Positions 11,599-21,425 of a stretch of 64,000 nt of DNA are shown here, in pieces. The stretch lies in NCBI GenBank assembly GCA_038277395.1, contig CM076189.1, forward strand, positions 240,973,054-241,037,053. Reading direction: 5' to 3'. The notes beneath the pieces were generated by a model that was not told the origin of the DNA, did no database searches, and saw nothing but the letters and a program-made list of their open reading frames with translations. Each line of letters starts with the position of its first letter. Within the stretch, counting starts at the first letter, position 1. This DNA is from Dryocosmus kuriphilus. Taxonomy: Eukaryota; Arthropoda; Insecta; Hymenoptera; Cynipidae. The position numbers and the translations under genes were made by a program.

Positions 11599-13146
11599 AT
11601 GACACAAACTCCCTCTGTGAAGGAAATTTTAATTCAAGTGCCAAATTTTGATGGAGATTCCGAAAACGTCAACGCCTTTATTCGCGGGTGTGAAAGGGCA
11701 AGGGACAAATTGAAAAACACCCCCATATTAGAATTTTTAGATTTGATTTCCACCAAATTAACCGGAAAAGCACGGAAACTACTATCGTCGCGTTTAGATT
11801 CGTACACTACTTACAGTGATTTTGAAAAAGACGTCAAGCGCACATTTCGTACCCCTAAAACAGAAGCCTTTTGGTCAAGTGAAATCAGTCGAGTGTTTCA
11901 GTGTGAGGACGAAAGAATAATTGACTATGCAAGTAAGGTGCAAACAATCGTGTCACAATATACTGAGGCAGTTAAAGAGAGTAATCCTCCAGAACCGACT
12001 GAGAACATTTCTCCAAATGCAAAAGTCCTGATAGAAAATTTTCAAAGATATGCATTAAAACAATTTTTAAATGGTCTCTTAAGAAACATTCGAATTCAGG
12101 TAATAACGGGCGAACCTAAAACTCTGAAAGACGCGATCGACATAGCAATTCAGGTAGAACAGGACGAAATTGATCTCCAATATAGGGACAGACTCAGAAG
12201 GGGCAATAGCATTTCAGATAGTACAGAGAACTTAAAATCAGTTGCAAAAGTTCATTACTCTAACCCAGTTAGCACAGTTTTTGATAACACTCAAAGTCGG
12301 GCAAGCACATTCAATCAAAACAAAAGTAATAAAATCAGAAGTAATTCCCGCGATAGTCAAAATTCACGAGGAAGTCAAGGAAACTCATCTAGAAATAATC
12401 ACTCAAAATTTTGTAACCTTTGCGAGAGCAATACCCACGATCTCAGCGAATGTAGAACATTTAAAAGAATAAAGGAAAACCGGCAAAACAATAGGGGGAG
12501 AAATAGATATAGAAATCAATCAAATTCCCCGAATCGATACGACTCAAACAACCGTAGTCCAAATAGAGAGCGTTTTCAACCAAGACAAAACCGATACGAT
12601 GGTTGGTACAATCAAAACAGCAATCAACAACAAAATTTTGAAAATGAATCGAGATACCCTCCGAAGACTTATCAACAAAATCACCAAACAAGTTACCGGA
12701 TAGAATCCCAACCAAATTTTCAACCAAATTATCAACCAAATTTTCAACCAAATTTTCAAGCAAATTATCAACCAAATTTTCAACCAAATTTTCAACCAAA
12801 TTTTCAAGCAAAATTTCGAACAAATTTTCAACCTAATTTTCAGCCAAACTTTCAACAAAGTGAACAAAATCTTGAAACAAACCACCAATTGCACTACAAA
12901 CCAAATTATAACCCAAATTATCCGATTAGCAATGAGAATAACTACTACAGTAAGTTTAACGACTTTCACGCGTGTAACTCCTCTCCACAAAATCCTTTTG
13001 ATAATCACGCATATAAGGAACACAAATCCTCCACAGATTCACAAAGTTTAAACACACAAGCGACTCGCCAGATGAGCGCGCAGGCGAGTGGCGAAACAAT
13101 GTTAAGACGTGCCACGGCGAAACTGAGCTTAGAAAACGAGCAGTAA
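11599..13146 (+). CDS. gag: Errantivirus Gag polyprotein
   Basis: Structural polyprotein that forms the particle and binds genomic RNA. I place the start at the first in-frame ATG (11599), giving 515 codons; the frame is open upstream but without ATG. Order: a capsid-like helical region starting 'QVPNFDGDSENVNAFIRGCE' and containing the 'FRTPKTEAFW' block; a CCHC zinc knuckle (C-x2-C-x4-H-x4-C, 12412-12456); an Arg/Asn/Gln-rich nucleic-acid-binding region; and a run of NFQP-type 12-bp repeats (about 12710-12850). The frame overlaps pol by about 94 bases, and translation into pol needs a -1 shift at 13047. Confidence 0.9.
   Translation: MTQTPSVKEILIQVPNFDGDSENVNAFIRGCERARDKLKNTPILEFLDLISTKLTGKARKLLSSRLDSYTTYSDFEKDVKRTFRTPKTEAFWSSEISRVFQCEDERIIDYASKVQTIVSQYTEAVKESNPPEPTENISPNAKVLIENFQRYALKQFLNGLLRNIRIQVITGEPKTLKDAIDIAIQVEQDEIDLQYRDRLRRGNSISDSTENLKSVAKVHYSNPVSTVFDNTQSRASTFNQNKSNKIRSNSRDSQNSRGSQGNSSRNNHSKFCNLCESNTHDLSECRTFKRIKENRQNNRGRNRYRNQSNSPNRYDSNNRSPNRERFQPRQNRYDGWYNQNSNQQQNFENESRYPPKTYQQNHQTSYRIESQPNFQPNYQPNFQPNFQANYQPNFQPNFQPNFQAKFRTNFQPNFQPNFQQSEQNLETNHQLHYKPNYNPNYPISNENNYYSKFNDFHACNSSPQNPFDNHAYKEHKSSTDSQSLNTQATRQMSAQASGETMLRRATAKLSLENEQ
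12710..12850 (+). repeat. 12-bp tandem repeats in gag (AACCAAATTTTC)
   Basis: About 11 copies of a 12-bp unit that encodes Asn-Phe/Tyr-Gln-Pro/Ala. The units vary at one or two bases. The array keeps the gag frame because the period is a multiple of three. Confidence 0.85.
13047..13091 (+). promoter_or_regulatory. -1 programmed frameshift signal joining gag and pol
   Basis: In the gag frame, T TTA AAC at 13047-13053 is a canonical X-XXY-YYZ slippery heptamer. After 9 bases a perfect 7-bp stem follows: ACTCGCC (13063-13069) pairs with GGCGAGT (13083-13089) over a 13-base loop, with two more pairs possible beyond a G-G mismatch. The pol frame is open from before the site through the protease, in exactly the -1 register. 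Spacing and order match known retroviral signals. Confidence 0.85.
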
Positions 13147-16100
13147 TACAACTAAGTACTCAGGCTAATGCTCCCACAATATTATTAAAGAGCGAACAAT
13201 TTTTCTCAGAAAATTTAGAATTTATTCTCGATACGGGAGCTGAAATAAACGTCATAAAACGACAAACATTGCAGGAATGGTGTTGTATTGACGAACTAGT
13301 CCGCTTCGAAATAAACGGCGTAACTCCAGGTTTGGTTTTTTCAGAAGGTCAAATAATTATCAAATGCAATGACATTGATATTAAATTTCAAGTGGTTCCC
13401 AATTCATTTCCGATCAAAGAAATGGGAATTTTAGGTAATCCCTTTTTCCGGCAACAGCGAGCGAAAATTTGCTACGAATCCCAATGTTTGAAATTGCGTA
13501 AGCAAACTTTTCCATTTCATAGCGAAGAGTATTTTACATTACCACCACGTTCAAAGAAAATTATTTTCGTGAGAGTCGAAGACACCTCACTCACGGAAGG
13601 ATTCCTTCCTGAGTTAGATGCAGGTCCAGGAATTCTTCTTGGCAATGCTCTGGTATCAATTAGAAATGGTGTTGCACATATACCCGTGTTTAATGTTACC
13701 AGCGAAACTATCAAATTAATAACACCTTTTGCAAAAATTGAACCAACAGAATTGTCAGATGCAATACTGTTTGACGAAACAGTATTGGACAACGATGATG
13801 CCTCCCAAAAAAAGATATTTCAGCTAAAAAATGAGCTTCCTTCAGAGGCACGAAAAAGATTGCAAATTCTAGAAGCGCTTTTGCCTATAGAACATTTAGA
13901 TAAAGGCGAAAAATCGCATGTTTTAAAATTAAACGAACCATATACCCACTCCTATTATCTGCCTGGTGACAAATTATCGTACACCGACGCAGTCTATCAT
14001 AATATTTCGACGGTGGACGATAAACCTGTACACAAACAACCATATAGGCAACCCCATAGCCTCAAGGAGGAACTTCGCAGGCAAATTAAACAATTACACG
14101 ACGATGAAATTATTCGGTCATCCTCTTCCCCTTACAGCTCACCAATACTACTAATTCCGAAGAAACCAGACCCAAAGGGTAACAAGCGTTGGAGATTGGT
14201 AGTAGACTTTAGAGCCCTAAATGAAAAAACAGCAGGCGATGCGTACCCACTGCCAAATATTCTTGATATACTTGACCAGTTGGGGGAAGCAAATTATTTT
14301 TCAGTACTCGATCTGGCTATGGGATTTCATCAAATTCCAATGGATCCCTTAGACAGGCATAAAACAGCTTTTTCGATTCCTTTTGGTCATTTCGAATACA
14401 ACCGCATGCCATTTGGCTTAAAGGGAGGCCCTGCCACTTTCCAACGCTTGATGGATGTTGTCTTGGCTGGTCTTCAAGGTATAGAAATGTTCGTGTACAT
14501 GGACGACATTATAATCTATGCTAAAAGCCTGGAAGAGCATGACAATAAATTTCATCGTCTTATGAGTCGTCTGCAAAGCGCAAACTTGAAATTGCAACCG
14601 GAAAAATGTTTTTTCCTAAAAAGAGAGATATCATATTTGGGACACATCATCAGTAACCAACAAATTCGTCCAAATCCCGACAAAATTAACGCAGTAAAAA
14701 ACTTTCCAGTCCCAAAGACGATTAAAAACGTTCGCCAATTTTTGGGACTGGCAGGTTATTACCGCAGGTTTATAAAAAACTTTTCAAAAATTACGAAACC
14801 ACTCTCAGATTTAACAAAACCAAGTATTCGGTTCGAATGGACAGAGCAATGCCAACAAGCTTTTGATTTTCTTAAACAAAAACTTTGCGAAGAGCCCATT
14901 CTTCAATTACCAGACTTCGAAAAACCGTTTATATTAACTACTGACGCGTCAAACTTTGCCATAGGCGCCGTGCTTAGCCAAGGCGAAATTGGTAAAGATC
15001 TACCAATTTCTTTCGCATCTCGACTTTTAGAACCTCGAGAAACGCGATACTCGACTATTGAGAGGGAATGCGCGGCAATAGCCTGGGGAGTTGAGCATTA
15101 TCGTGCTTATTTATATGGACGAAATTTTATCATTATCACAGATCACAAACCTTTAGAATACTTAAAAACAATCAATCATAACGCAACCAGACTCGCAAAA
15201 TGGAGGTTTAAGCTCGATGATTACGAATATCAAATAAAATACAAGCCCGGAAAATATAATGTAAACGCGGACGCCCTGTCACGTAATCCGGTCACAAAAG
15301 AGGTCTCCGAAATATTAGCACTAACACCACGAGAAATTAACCAAGAGTCAAAGAAGCGTAACAGAGTGTCGGACTCCGATTCAAAACAATGTCAGGCAAG
15401 AAAGAAGAACAAAGAATTCCACCAGCCGAGTACAAGACTTCGTTCGGAAGACGAGTCGAGTGAAAATCCAAGACAAAAAAAATTAATTGCCCAGGAACAG
15501 AGTGAATTACCAGCAAAAAGGAAAAGAGGTAGGCCAAGAAAGTTTCCAAACCAAGAAAAGACAGGAATACAAATCAAACGGAAAAGAGGTCGTCCTCGAA
15601 AGAATTTAATACAATCAGAATCCAAAGAAATAAGCAGTAAAGAGAAGACCCTAGGTAAAAACATCACCAGGAAAACATTGGTTTCGGAAGAATCTTCTAT
15701 GGAATGGGAAAACATCTCAGAAACAGAAATCACCCCGATTTCATCAGCGGACGAAGAGGAGGATGAAAATCCTTTAGCAACTCCTCGAAGAATAGATTTA
15801 TCCGGAGATATCCCAAACAACAACCGTAAGGTACAAATCGAAGTCTCGGAAGAAAAAGAGGAAGCAGAAGAAGAAAAAGAAGCAGGGATAGAAGAACGAG
15901 AAGTAGAAATACAGGAGGAACTACACAGAGGTAGAAACACGCAAGAAAAACCATTGCACATTGTTGAAGATGCGGTGGAAGAACCTCGTGACAGTCGACC
16001 AGGGAAATCATCAAATTTAGACCAAGGAGAACAGAGCGATGCGGAATCATTCATAACAACGGCTGATCAATTGGAAAAACGTCGCAAAGAAATATTATAT

Positions 16101-16706
16101 AAGGAATTCATCGAGAAATCAAGCATAGAATTAAATAAAAAACAAACGAAAGCGACAAAAAACGAGAAGTTAGCCCTAAGTGAAAACAACGAAAGAATAC
16201 CCATCGAAGAACAAAAGCAGACAGAACTCAGAGATGAAGCTTACGAAGCTCTGAAAAACCTGCGACAAAAATCTAAAAATCCCAAAGCAGTGGAACCTTC
16301 AGTCCAGAAAACAAAAGCAGAGGCACACCCAACCGAAGAACGACCGCCACCAGCTCCAGATTACTACAACAAAAATCAGTCGGACGGTAAAACGATAACG
16401 AAAAACGGCAACAAGAAAAGGTTAACAAAATCAGAGCGTTGTAAGGACAAGTCATTAGCAAAAATAATTATATCCAAAGAACACCTTTTCACTAAAACAG
16501 ACAACATTGCATTTTTCTTTACTGAAAATAATGATACAAATACAAATATAGTTCGTACCTTAATAGAAAGGCGTATGTTATCTGAGGAAACCTTAAAACA
16601 AACAAGAAGCAATTGTGGAGAAATTACCTATTTCAAACTCGGAAAAACATATATATTCGCTTTAACGATTCAAAAATCCGCGAAGATATACCGGATCCGA
16701 ATATAA
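13053..16706 (+). CDS. pol: Errantivirus Pol, protease-RT-RNase H part
   Basis: Expressed as Gag-Pol by the -1 shift; there is no ATG of its own at the front. Aspartic protease: LDTGAE at about 13227-13244. Reverse transcriptase: 'VVDFRALN', 'FSVLDLAMGFHQIPM', 'FGLKGGPATFQRLMD' and the active-site YMDD at 14495-14506. RNase H: 'TTDASNFAIGAV', 'ERECAAIAWG' and 'ADALSRNP' (ends about 15290). A linker of about 450 codons follows, rich in Lys and Glu, with two AT-hooks, before the frame ends at 16706. Integrase continues in another frame. The protein is otherwise free of stops. Confidence 0.9.
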   Translation, partial: HTSDSPDERAGEWRNNVKTCHGETELRKRAVIQLSTQANAPTILLKSEQFFSENLEFILDTGAEINVIKRQTLQEWCCIDELVRFEINGVTPGLVFSEGQIIIKCNDIDIKFQVVPNSFPIKEMGILGNPFFRQQRAKICYESQCLKLRKQTFPFHSEEYFTLPPRSKKIIFVRVEDTSLTEGFLPELDAGPGILLGNALVSIRNGVAHIPVFNVTSETIKLITPFAKIEPTELSDAILFDETVLDNDDASQKKIFQLKNELPSEARKRLQILEALLPIEHLDKGEKSHVLKLNEPYTHSYYLPGDKLSYTDAVYHNISTVDDKPVHKQPYRQPHSLKEELRRQIKQLHDDEIIRSSSSPYSSPILLIPKKPDPKGNKRWRLVVDFRALNEKTAGDAYPLPNILDILDQLGEANYFSVLDLAMGFHQIPMDPLDRHKTAFSIPFGHFEYNRMPFGLKGGPATFQRLMDVVLAGLQGIEMFVYMDDIIIYAKSLEEHDNKFHRLMSRLQSANLKLQPEKCFFLKREISYLGHIISNQQIRPNPDKINAVKNFPVPKTIKNVRQFLGLAGYYRRFIKNFSKITKPLSDLTKPSIRFEWTEQCQQAFDFLKQKLCEEPILQLPDFEKPFILTTDASNFAIGAVLSQGEIGKDLPISFASRLLEPRETRYSTIERECAAIAWGVEHYRAYLYGRNFIIITDHKPLEYLKTINHNATRLAKWRFKLDDYEYQIKYKPGKYNVNADALSRNPVTKEVSEILALTPREINQESKKRNRVSDSDSKQCQARKKNKEFHQPSTRLRSEDESSENPRQKKLIAQEQSELPAKRKRGRPRKFPNQEKTGIQIKRKRGRPRKNLIQSESKEISSKEKTLGKNITRKTLVSEESSMEWENISETEITPISSADEEEDENPLATPRRIDLSGDIPNNNRKVQIEVSEEKEEAEEEKEAGIEEREVEIQEELHRGRNTQEKPLHIVEDAVEEPRDSRPGKSSNLDQGEQSDAESFITTADQLEKRRKEILYKEFIEKSSIELNKKQTKATKNEKLALSENNERIPIEEQKQTELRDEAYEALKNLRQKSKNPKAVEPSVQKTKAEAHPTEERPPPAPDYYNKNQSDGKTITKNGNKKRLTKSERCKDKSLAKIIISKEHLFTKTDNIAFFFTENNDTNTNIVRTLIERRMLSEETLKQTRSNCGEITYFKLGKTYIFALTIQKSAKIYRIRI
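15290..16640 (+). other. Charged linker with two AT-hooks inside Pol
   Basis: Between RNase H and integrase the frame encodes about 450 residues that are mostly Lys, Glu, Arg, Ser and Thr. Two near-identical basic blocks, KRKRGRPRK, lie at about 15517-15543 and 15577-15603, each holding the G-R-P core of an AT-hook. Acidic stretches follow (about 15730-15960). I know of no such insert as a standard part of Ty3/Gypsy Pol, so function is open; DNA tethering or nuclear entry is an inference. Confidence 0.7.
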
Positions 16707-17941
16707 TACAAGCATGTATCAAACAATTAAAACAACTGATAACAAAATTCAACATAAAATCGTTTAGAATGTCTCGCGATCATGATCTACAAACTATAAT
16801 GCAATGGGAATCTATTAAACGAATAGTCCCCAAAATGTTTCAAAACACTCAAATATCAATCACCTTATGTGACGAGAGTCTTTATACACCTTCGGCAAAC
16901 AAAAGACATGATATTATCAAAGAGTATCACGCGTCGACCGCATCAGGACATAAAGGGATAATCAAAACCTACCATCGCCTCTTACAAGACTTTTATTGGT
17001 CTAACATGCTGTCAGATGTACGCGAAGTCATTAAACGATGCCCGCAATGCCAAAAAAGCAAATCCATAAGAAATAAGCCGAGAGCTCCGATGATAATCAC
17101 CGATACACCATCGGAACCATTCGACAAAGTAGCAATGGATATATATGGACCTCTTCCAACTTCAAGTAAAGGAAATAAATTCATTCTAACCCTACAGGAT
17201 AATTTTTCGCGGTACTGTATAGCGTCGGCACTCACAGACACATCAGCTAAACGAATCGCTAGAGAAATTGTTGTAAACCTTATTTGCAAATTCGGTACAC
17301 CCCGAGCCTTTTTAACTGATCAAGGCAAAAATTTTACAAGTAAACTAATGAAGGAATTTGCAAAGATCTTCAGAATTAAACAGATAACATCCACTACTTA
17401 TCACCCACAATCAAATGCAGCATTAGAACGTAGCCACCATGTTCTAACAGACTACATAAAACTCAATACGTACGGCAAAATTGCCAATTGGGACAAAATA
17501 TTACCAATCGCCATGTTCGCTTATAATACGAGCGTACATGAGGCAACGAAATTTACTCCACATGAATTGATTTTTGGGAGTCGTGCGTATCTCCCATCAG
17601 GCATCATTGAACGGGAAAAAATTAGAACATACACTGATTACACAGATGCACTATGTAACAAACTTTTAGATAACAGAATAGTAGCTGCATTGAATCAAAA
17701 CAAAGCTAAACACAAAAGCAAAGAAATTTACGACAGAAAAGCACGACCAAGAAAATTTTTTGTTGGTCAAAAGGTTCGTTTACAAAAAGAAGTTAAAAGT
17801 GGAAAATTTGATGACGAGAACGTAGGACCTTATGAAATCATAGCAATAAAAGACAAAAATAATGTTAGAATACGTATTAACCCTTCATTAGTTCAGGATG
17901 TCCATACAGATAAAATAAAACCCGTTTATCTTACAGAGTAG
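16640..17941 (+). pseudogene. pol: Errantivirus integrase, separated from Pol by one frame break
   Basis: Continues Pol in the -1 register relative to the upstream frame. Zinc-binding H-H-C-C: 'HASTASGHKG' and 'CPQC' (about 16928-17050). Catalytic D-D-E: 'AMDIYGP', 'LTDQGKNF' and 'ALERSHHVL'. C-terminal 'VGPYEI' block. Downstream coding is intact to TAG at 17939. The switch lies near 16660-16680 beside a short A run. No slippery heptamer in the right register is seen there, so a one-base loss, real or an assembly error, is more likely than a second programmed shift. Confidence 0.85.
17928..17938 (+). promoter_or_regulatory. Possible splice acceptor before env
   Basis: TTATCTTACAG just upstream of the env ATG (17950) is a pyrimidine-rich stretch ending in AG. 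Errantiviral env is made from a spliced message in known members, so an acceptor here would fit. The donor was not located. Confidence 0.4.
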
Positions 17942-17949
17942 GAGGAATA

Positions 17950-20010
17950 ATGACACCAGATGACACTGTCGAGATATTGGAGTTACCACAGAGTTCGGGA
18001 TTATTCTGGGAATACATGGGAGAACTCAAAACATATGATACAATTTGGAAAATGGTATCATACGTCGATCTTAAACAATGGAGATTGCAACAAGACATTG
18101 TCATCACAAATTTCAACATCCTACGGAGATTCTGCAACGAACTAGGACAAAAATGTTTCAATACGGACGAAGTCGAAGCCCTGAGCACACGGATCAGCAA
18201 GTTAAGTGAATTTGAGGAGCAACTCAACGAATTATTGTCAAGTAGTCCCAACAATAGTCGCAAAAAACGGGCACCATTCGGGTTTTTAGGAACAATAGTT
18301 AAAGTTTTATTTGGAAATTTAGATGAAAATGATGCAATTCATTATGATACAAAAATAGATGAAATTTCAAATAACACGGCGCAAATGGCGGTTCTTTTAG
18401 GAAATTTCACACACGTTGTAAAATCAGAATTCAATCAAAATAAAATAAAATGGACCTTAATGGCCAAAAAGGTAAAAGAATTCGCTCAGCATATGGAAAA
18501 CCAATTAAAAGATATAAATAATAAAATACAAGATCTGCAACTATCTCAGGAATTAGAAGTCCATATCGCAGCATTAGATACGCACTTGTCGGAATTCGAA
18601 TTGGAAACCATTATGTTAATAGACGCAATTTTATTTGCCCGGCAAGGCGAAATTCATCCAACAATTTTATCCTCAAAGCAAATAATCAAGTGCATCGAGG
18701 AAATTCAAAAACAAAAACCAAATCTCGAGTTACCCATTCCCATAATGCCCCATAAGACGTACAATTTGGTTAAACTCTCCGACATAACAATTTTCTTTAA
18801 AAATTCAAAAATAATATTCATATTACAATTTCCACTTTTAAATCTAGAAATATATGACCTGTACAAGTATACGCCAATACCTGTGAGGCAAAATGTCAAT
18901 AATGTAACTAGAATTTTTGCATACATTGTTCCTGAATCCAAATATTCGGCTATATCAAAAGATAAATTAAAACACATCAGTCTATCAGAGGATGATTTAG
19001 CTAAATGCAAACTATTTCAAAATAAACATATTTGTGAAAATGCGTACCCTGTAGAAAAAACGAATAGCGCGAGTAAATGTGAGATACAGTTAATAACCAA
19101 GCCTACTTTTTCAAATTTTAAAGATTGTGATATAAGATTCAAACAACTACAACACCCGTACTGGCTTAAACTTGAGACAACTAACTCGTGGATGTATTCG
19201 CTACCTCATGAAGAAGTAATGCATGTAACTTGTAAAAAACAAACAACGACTTCTTACATATTAAACAACACAGGTATAATCTCGATTCAACCAAGTTGCG
19301 TGGCGAATACAGAAACTATAACTTTGACAGCAACACAAACAATAATTTCAAAATACAATATCACCTTTCAAGTTTCAAAATTAAAAACTATGAACGCTCT
19401 AAATCTAACTAAATTATACGACAAGGTAAAACAAGATACAAATTTAGCAGAAGTGTTTCAAGAGTTACAGAACCAACCAGAGTTTATAGATAATAGTCGA
19501 AAGCTTAACACTGACCTGACAAATAAAGGTATACAATTTCATAGATTAGCAGAAAAGGCTAGAGAAATAGGAAAAAACAGAGATACATTAAGACGAATAA
19601 GTCAAATTGAAACAGGCGTAACATATACAGGGGGATTTACAATATTCGGTACATTGTTTTGGGTTTTAGCGCGGCGATACGGGCTTGGTAGGATGGTTTC
19701 TTCTTACTGTTCCAGGAAAAGTATACGGTTCTGTGAAAGAAAACGAAATAAAGAGATCCAAACAGAGCGAAAATCATCCGAATGTATTGAACCAAGAGAA
19801 CCATCTCCAAAAACTATGGAATGCACTAAAAGCACACAATCTGTAAATCTTAATGGATCGAATCAAAGACCCTCACCAATAAATCGTGCTATAACTTGGA
19901 CTGAAAATGAGCAAGTAGAAACCAGACCAACTACCAGGGAAGATGAAGTCACTCAAACACCCATCGAAACATTGTCGGCAAGAAGACCATACTATAGATC
20001 TTCAAATTAA
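17950..20010 (+). CDS. env: Errantivirus envelope, baculovirus F-like fusion protein
   Basis: 686 codons from ATG 9 bp after the pol stop. Visible parts: N-terminal domain with 'GLFWEYMGELKTYDTIWKMV'; a furin-type site RKKR (residues 104-107) followed by a Gly/Phe-rich fusion-peptide-like segment 'APFGFLGTIVKVLFGNLDE'; a long helical region (about 140-225); Cys-containing ectodomain; a membrane segment at about 558-576 ('GGFTIFGTLFWVLARRYG'); and a tail of about 110 residues. This order matches F-like envelopes of errantiviruses and baculoviruses. No N-terminal signal peptide is evident from this ATG, so it may be supplied by a spliced leader. The frame is intact. Confidence 0.85.
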   Translation: MTPDDTVEILELPQSSGLFWEYMGELKTYDTIWKMVSYVDLKQWRLQQDIVITNFNILRRFCNELGQKCFNTDEVEALSTRISKLSEFEEQLNELLSSSPNNSRKKRAPFGFLGTIVKVLFGNLDENDAIHYDTKIDEISNNTAQMAVLLGNFTHVVKSEFNQNKIKWTLMAKKVKEFAQHMENQLKDINNKIQDLQLSQELEVHIAALDTHLSEFELETIMLIDAILFARQGEIHPTILSSKQIIKCIEEIQKQKPNLELPIPIMPHKTYNLVKLSDITIFFKNSKIIFILQFPLLNLEIYDLYKYTPIPVRQNVNNVTRIFAYIVPESKYSAISKDKLKHISLSEDDLAKCKLFQNKHICENAYPVEKTNSASKCEIQLITKPTFSNFKDCDIRFKQLQHPYWLKLETTNSWMYSLPHEEVMHVTCKKQTTTSYILNNTGIISIQPSCVANTETITLTATQTIISKYNITFQVSKLKTMNALNLTKLYDKVKQDTNLAEVFQELQNQPEFIDNSRKLNTDLTNKGIQFHRLAEKAREIGKNRDTLRRISQIETGVTYTGGFTIFGTLFWVLARRYGLGRMVSSYCSRKSIRFCERKRNKEIQTERKSSECIEPREPSPKTMECTKSTQSVNLNGSNQRPSPINRAITWTENEQVETRPTTREDEVTQTPIETLSARRPYYRSSN

Positions 20011-20121
20011 TTACTGAACACACTTTTATTGTAAATTTAATGACATACGAATACATTTACACATACATACATGCCACTAGACTTATTTTCATACAATGAA
20101 CACACATTACACAAACACAAA

Positions 20122-20173
<52 letters not shown>

Positions 20174-20428
20174 TTATATAGAGTCACAGAAGAAAGAAAG
20201 TATAATCTTTTGTAAAAATCAAGCTAGGAATAGACTGTGTCACATGCAGTAGCTTTGTAAGACACATGTTTATTATTTTGAAATTCTTTCTCTCTCTCTT
20301 TATGTTCCAAACCACATTACCATTAATTAAAACAGCACAGGAGCTCTGTCCAGCTTCATCGGGGGGAAGCGTCAACGAAAATCTTGTACCATCAACGCAG
20401 GAGCGTTGACTTTTCCACCCCGGGGAGA
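20011..20428 (+). other. 3' untranslated region with a 47-A run and purine tract
   Basis: An uninterrupted A run lies at 20125-20171, and a short tract CGGGGAGA (20421-20428) touches the 3' LTR and would prime plus-strand synthesis. No ORF of note. Confidence 0.75.
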
Positions 20429-20734
20429 TGTCACATATAGTGACTTTCAACCCATCAAATTATCTTTCCCAACGACCGTGGGAACGGAAGCAAATTCAGC
20501 AAAAATGGATAGCATTAGATCGTTGCACAGCCTCGCGGTGTGCGACGTTAAGCGCGGAAGAATACGCGAATCGGTGAGACAGGCCCCTCGTTTGGACAGT
20601 CAGAACTTGAACATCATGAGGTAAAGAACACACAGAGAGAGAAGGGAACAAATAAGGATCAAATATTAAATAAACACCAAGTTCATATGGAAATAGAAGG
20701 CTAATCATTTATACCCTACAGTTGAAACATAACA
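20429..20734 (+). repeat. 3' LTR of the errantivirus
   Basis: 306 bp, same sequence as the 5' LTR by eye, followed by the second copy of the AACCC target duplication (20735-20739). Confidence 0.95.
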
Positions 20735-21425
20735 AACCCTGCCAAAATATATTTTTTCTTTCACTGAAATAGTATTAATGTTACGTCAATCAAAAAAAAA
20801 AATAATGATATTTGAATCCGAATTCAAATTACGCGCCAATCTTCTCCGAATGCTCTGACATTTTCATCGCTTCTAAGGTTAAATTTTCTCTCCCGATCCT
20901 CCCGATTAGTTCAAATTAACATCAATTATAATTACTAATCAACATTATTTATTCCCAATTATAATAAAAACTTTTAATAATACTAATTTTCTCTCAAAAC
21001 TCTTTTCCTAAATATTTAAGGATTCAAAAAAAAAAAATGTCTACGAAAATTTTTCCGAAGTTGGCAGCAATGTGATTCAACGTCAGTTAATTATTAAACG
21101 AGTCTAGCGACTCATTAGTGTCGAACTTGTCGACTAAATAGTTCATTTCACTAAATTTTGTTACGGAAAAGCTCGAAAAATCAGTAAAAATTTTCGGTCG
21201 CGTTTTCCAGCGATCCTTTTTTTGCGTCCCGCGAGTTTTTCAATGGATTTGAGTTTTTATATGATGGTGAAAGTTCAAAAATTGAGGGTAAGTACAATTT
21301 TCTCTTTTCATCAAGTTTTCGCTTTCCCTTACTTCAAAACCGCCTTTTCCAATACCGAAGTTATGCATGCAGTATAATGCCAGTTCATGCCTGTTAATCT
21401 TGTTGTGCTGACCCGGAATATATAA
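20735..21425. repeat. Segmental duplication, copy B (right part)
   Basis: Continues copy B and matches 6001-6690. It carries the second version of the possible first exon (21243-21287, then GTAAGT) and stops at the assembly gap. Confidence 0.8.

Larger units (their letters stand above)
10872..20734 (+). mobile_element. Complete errantivirus (Ty3/Gypsy with env), 9.86 kb
   Basis: Two 306-bp LTRs (10872-11177 and 20429-20734) look identical base for base and begin TGT and end ACA. AACCC is duplicated at 10867-10871 and 20735-20739, and copy A of the host duplication shows the single-copy target. Inside, in order: primer-binding site, gag, -1 frameshift signal, protease-RT-RNase H, a charged linker, integrase, env, a 3' untranslated region and a short purine tract. 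Identical LTRs mean a very recent insertion. The only visible damage is one reading-frame break before integrase. Confidence 0.95.

Noticed and set aside
15392..16054. Ser-rich antisense ORF of 220 codons
   Set aside because: Shadow of the Glu/Lys-rich linker in Pol on the opposite strand; no motif.
16640..16706. A second programmed frameshift before integrase
   Set aside because: No slippery heptamer in the correct register and no downstream stem like the one at 13063; a one-base loss at a short A run explains it better.
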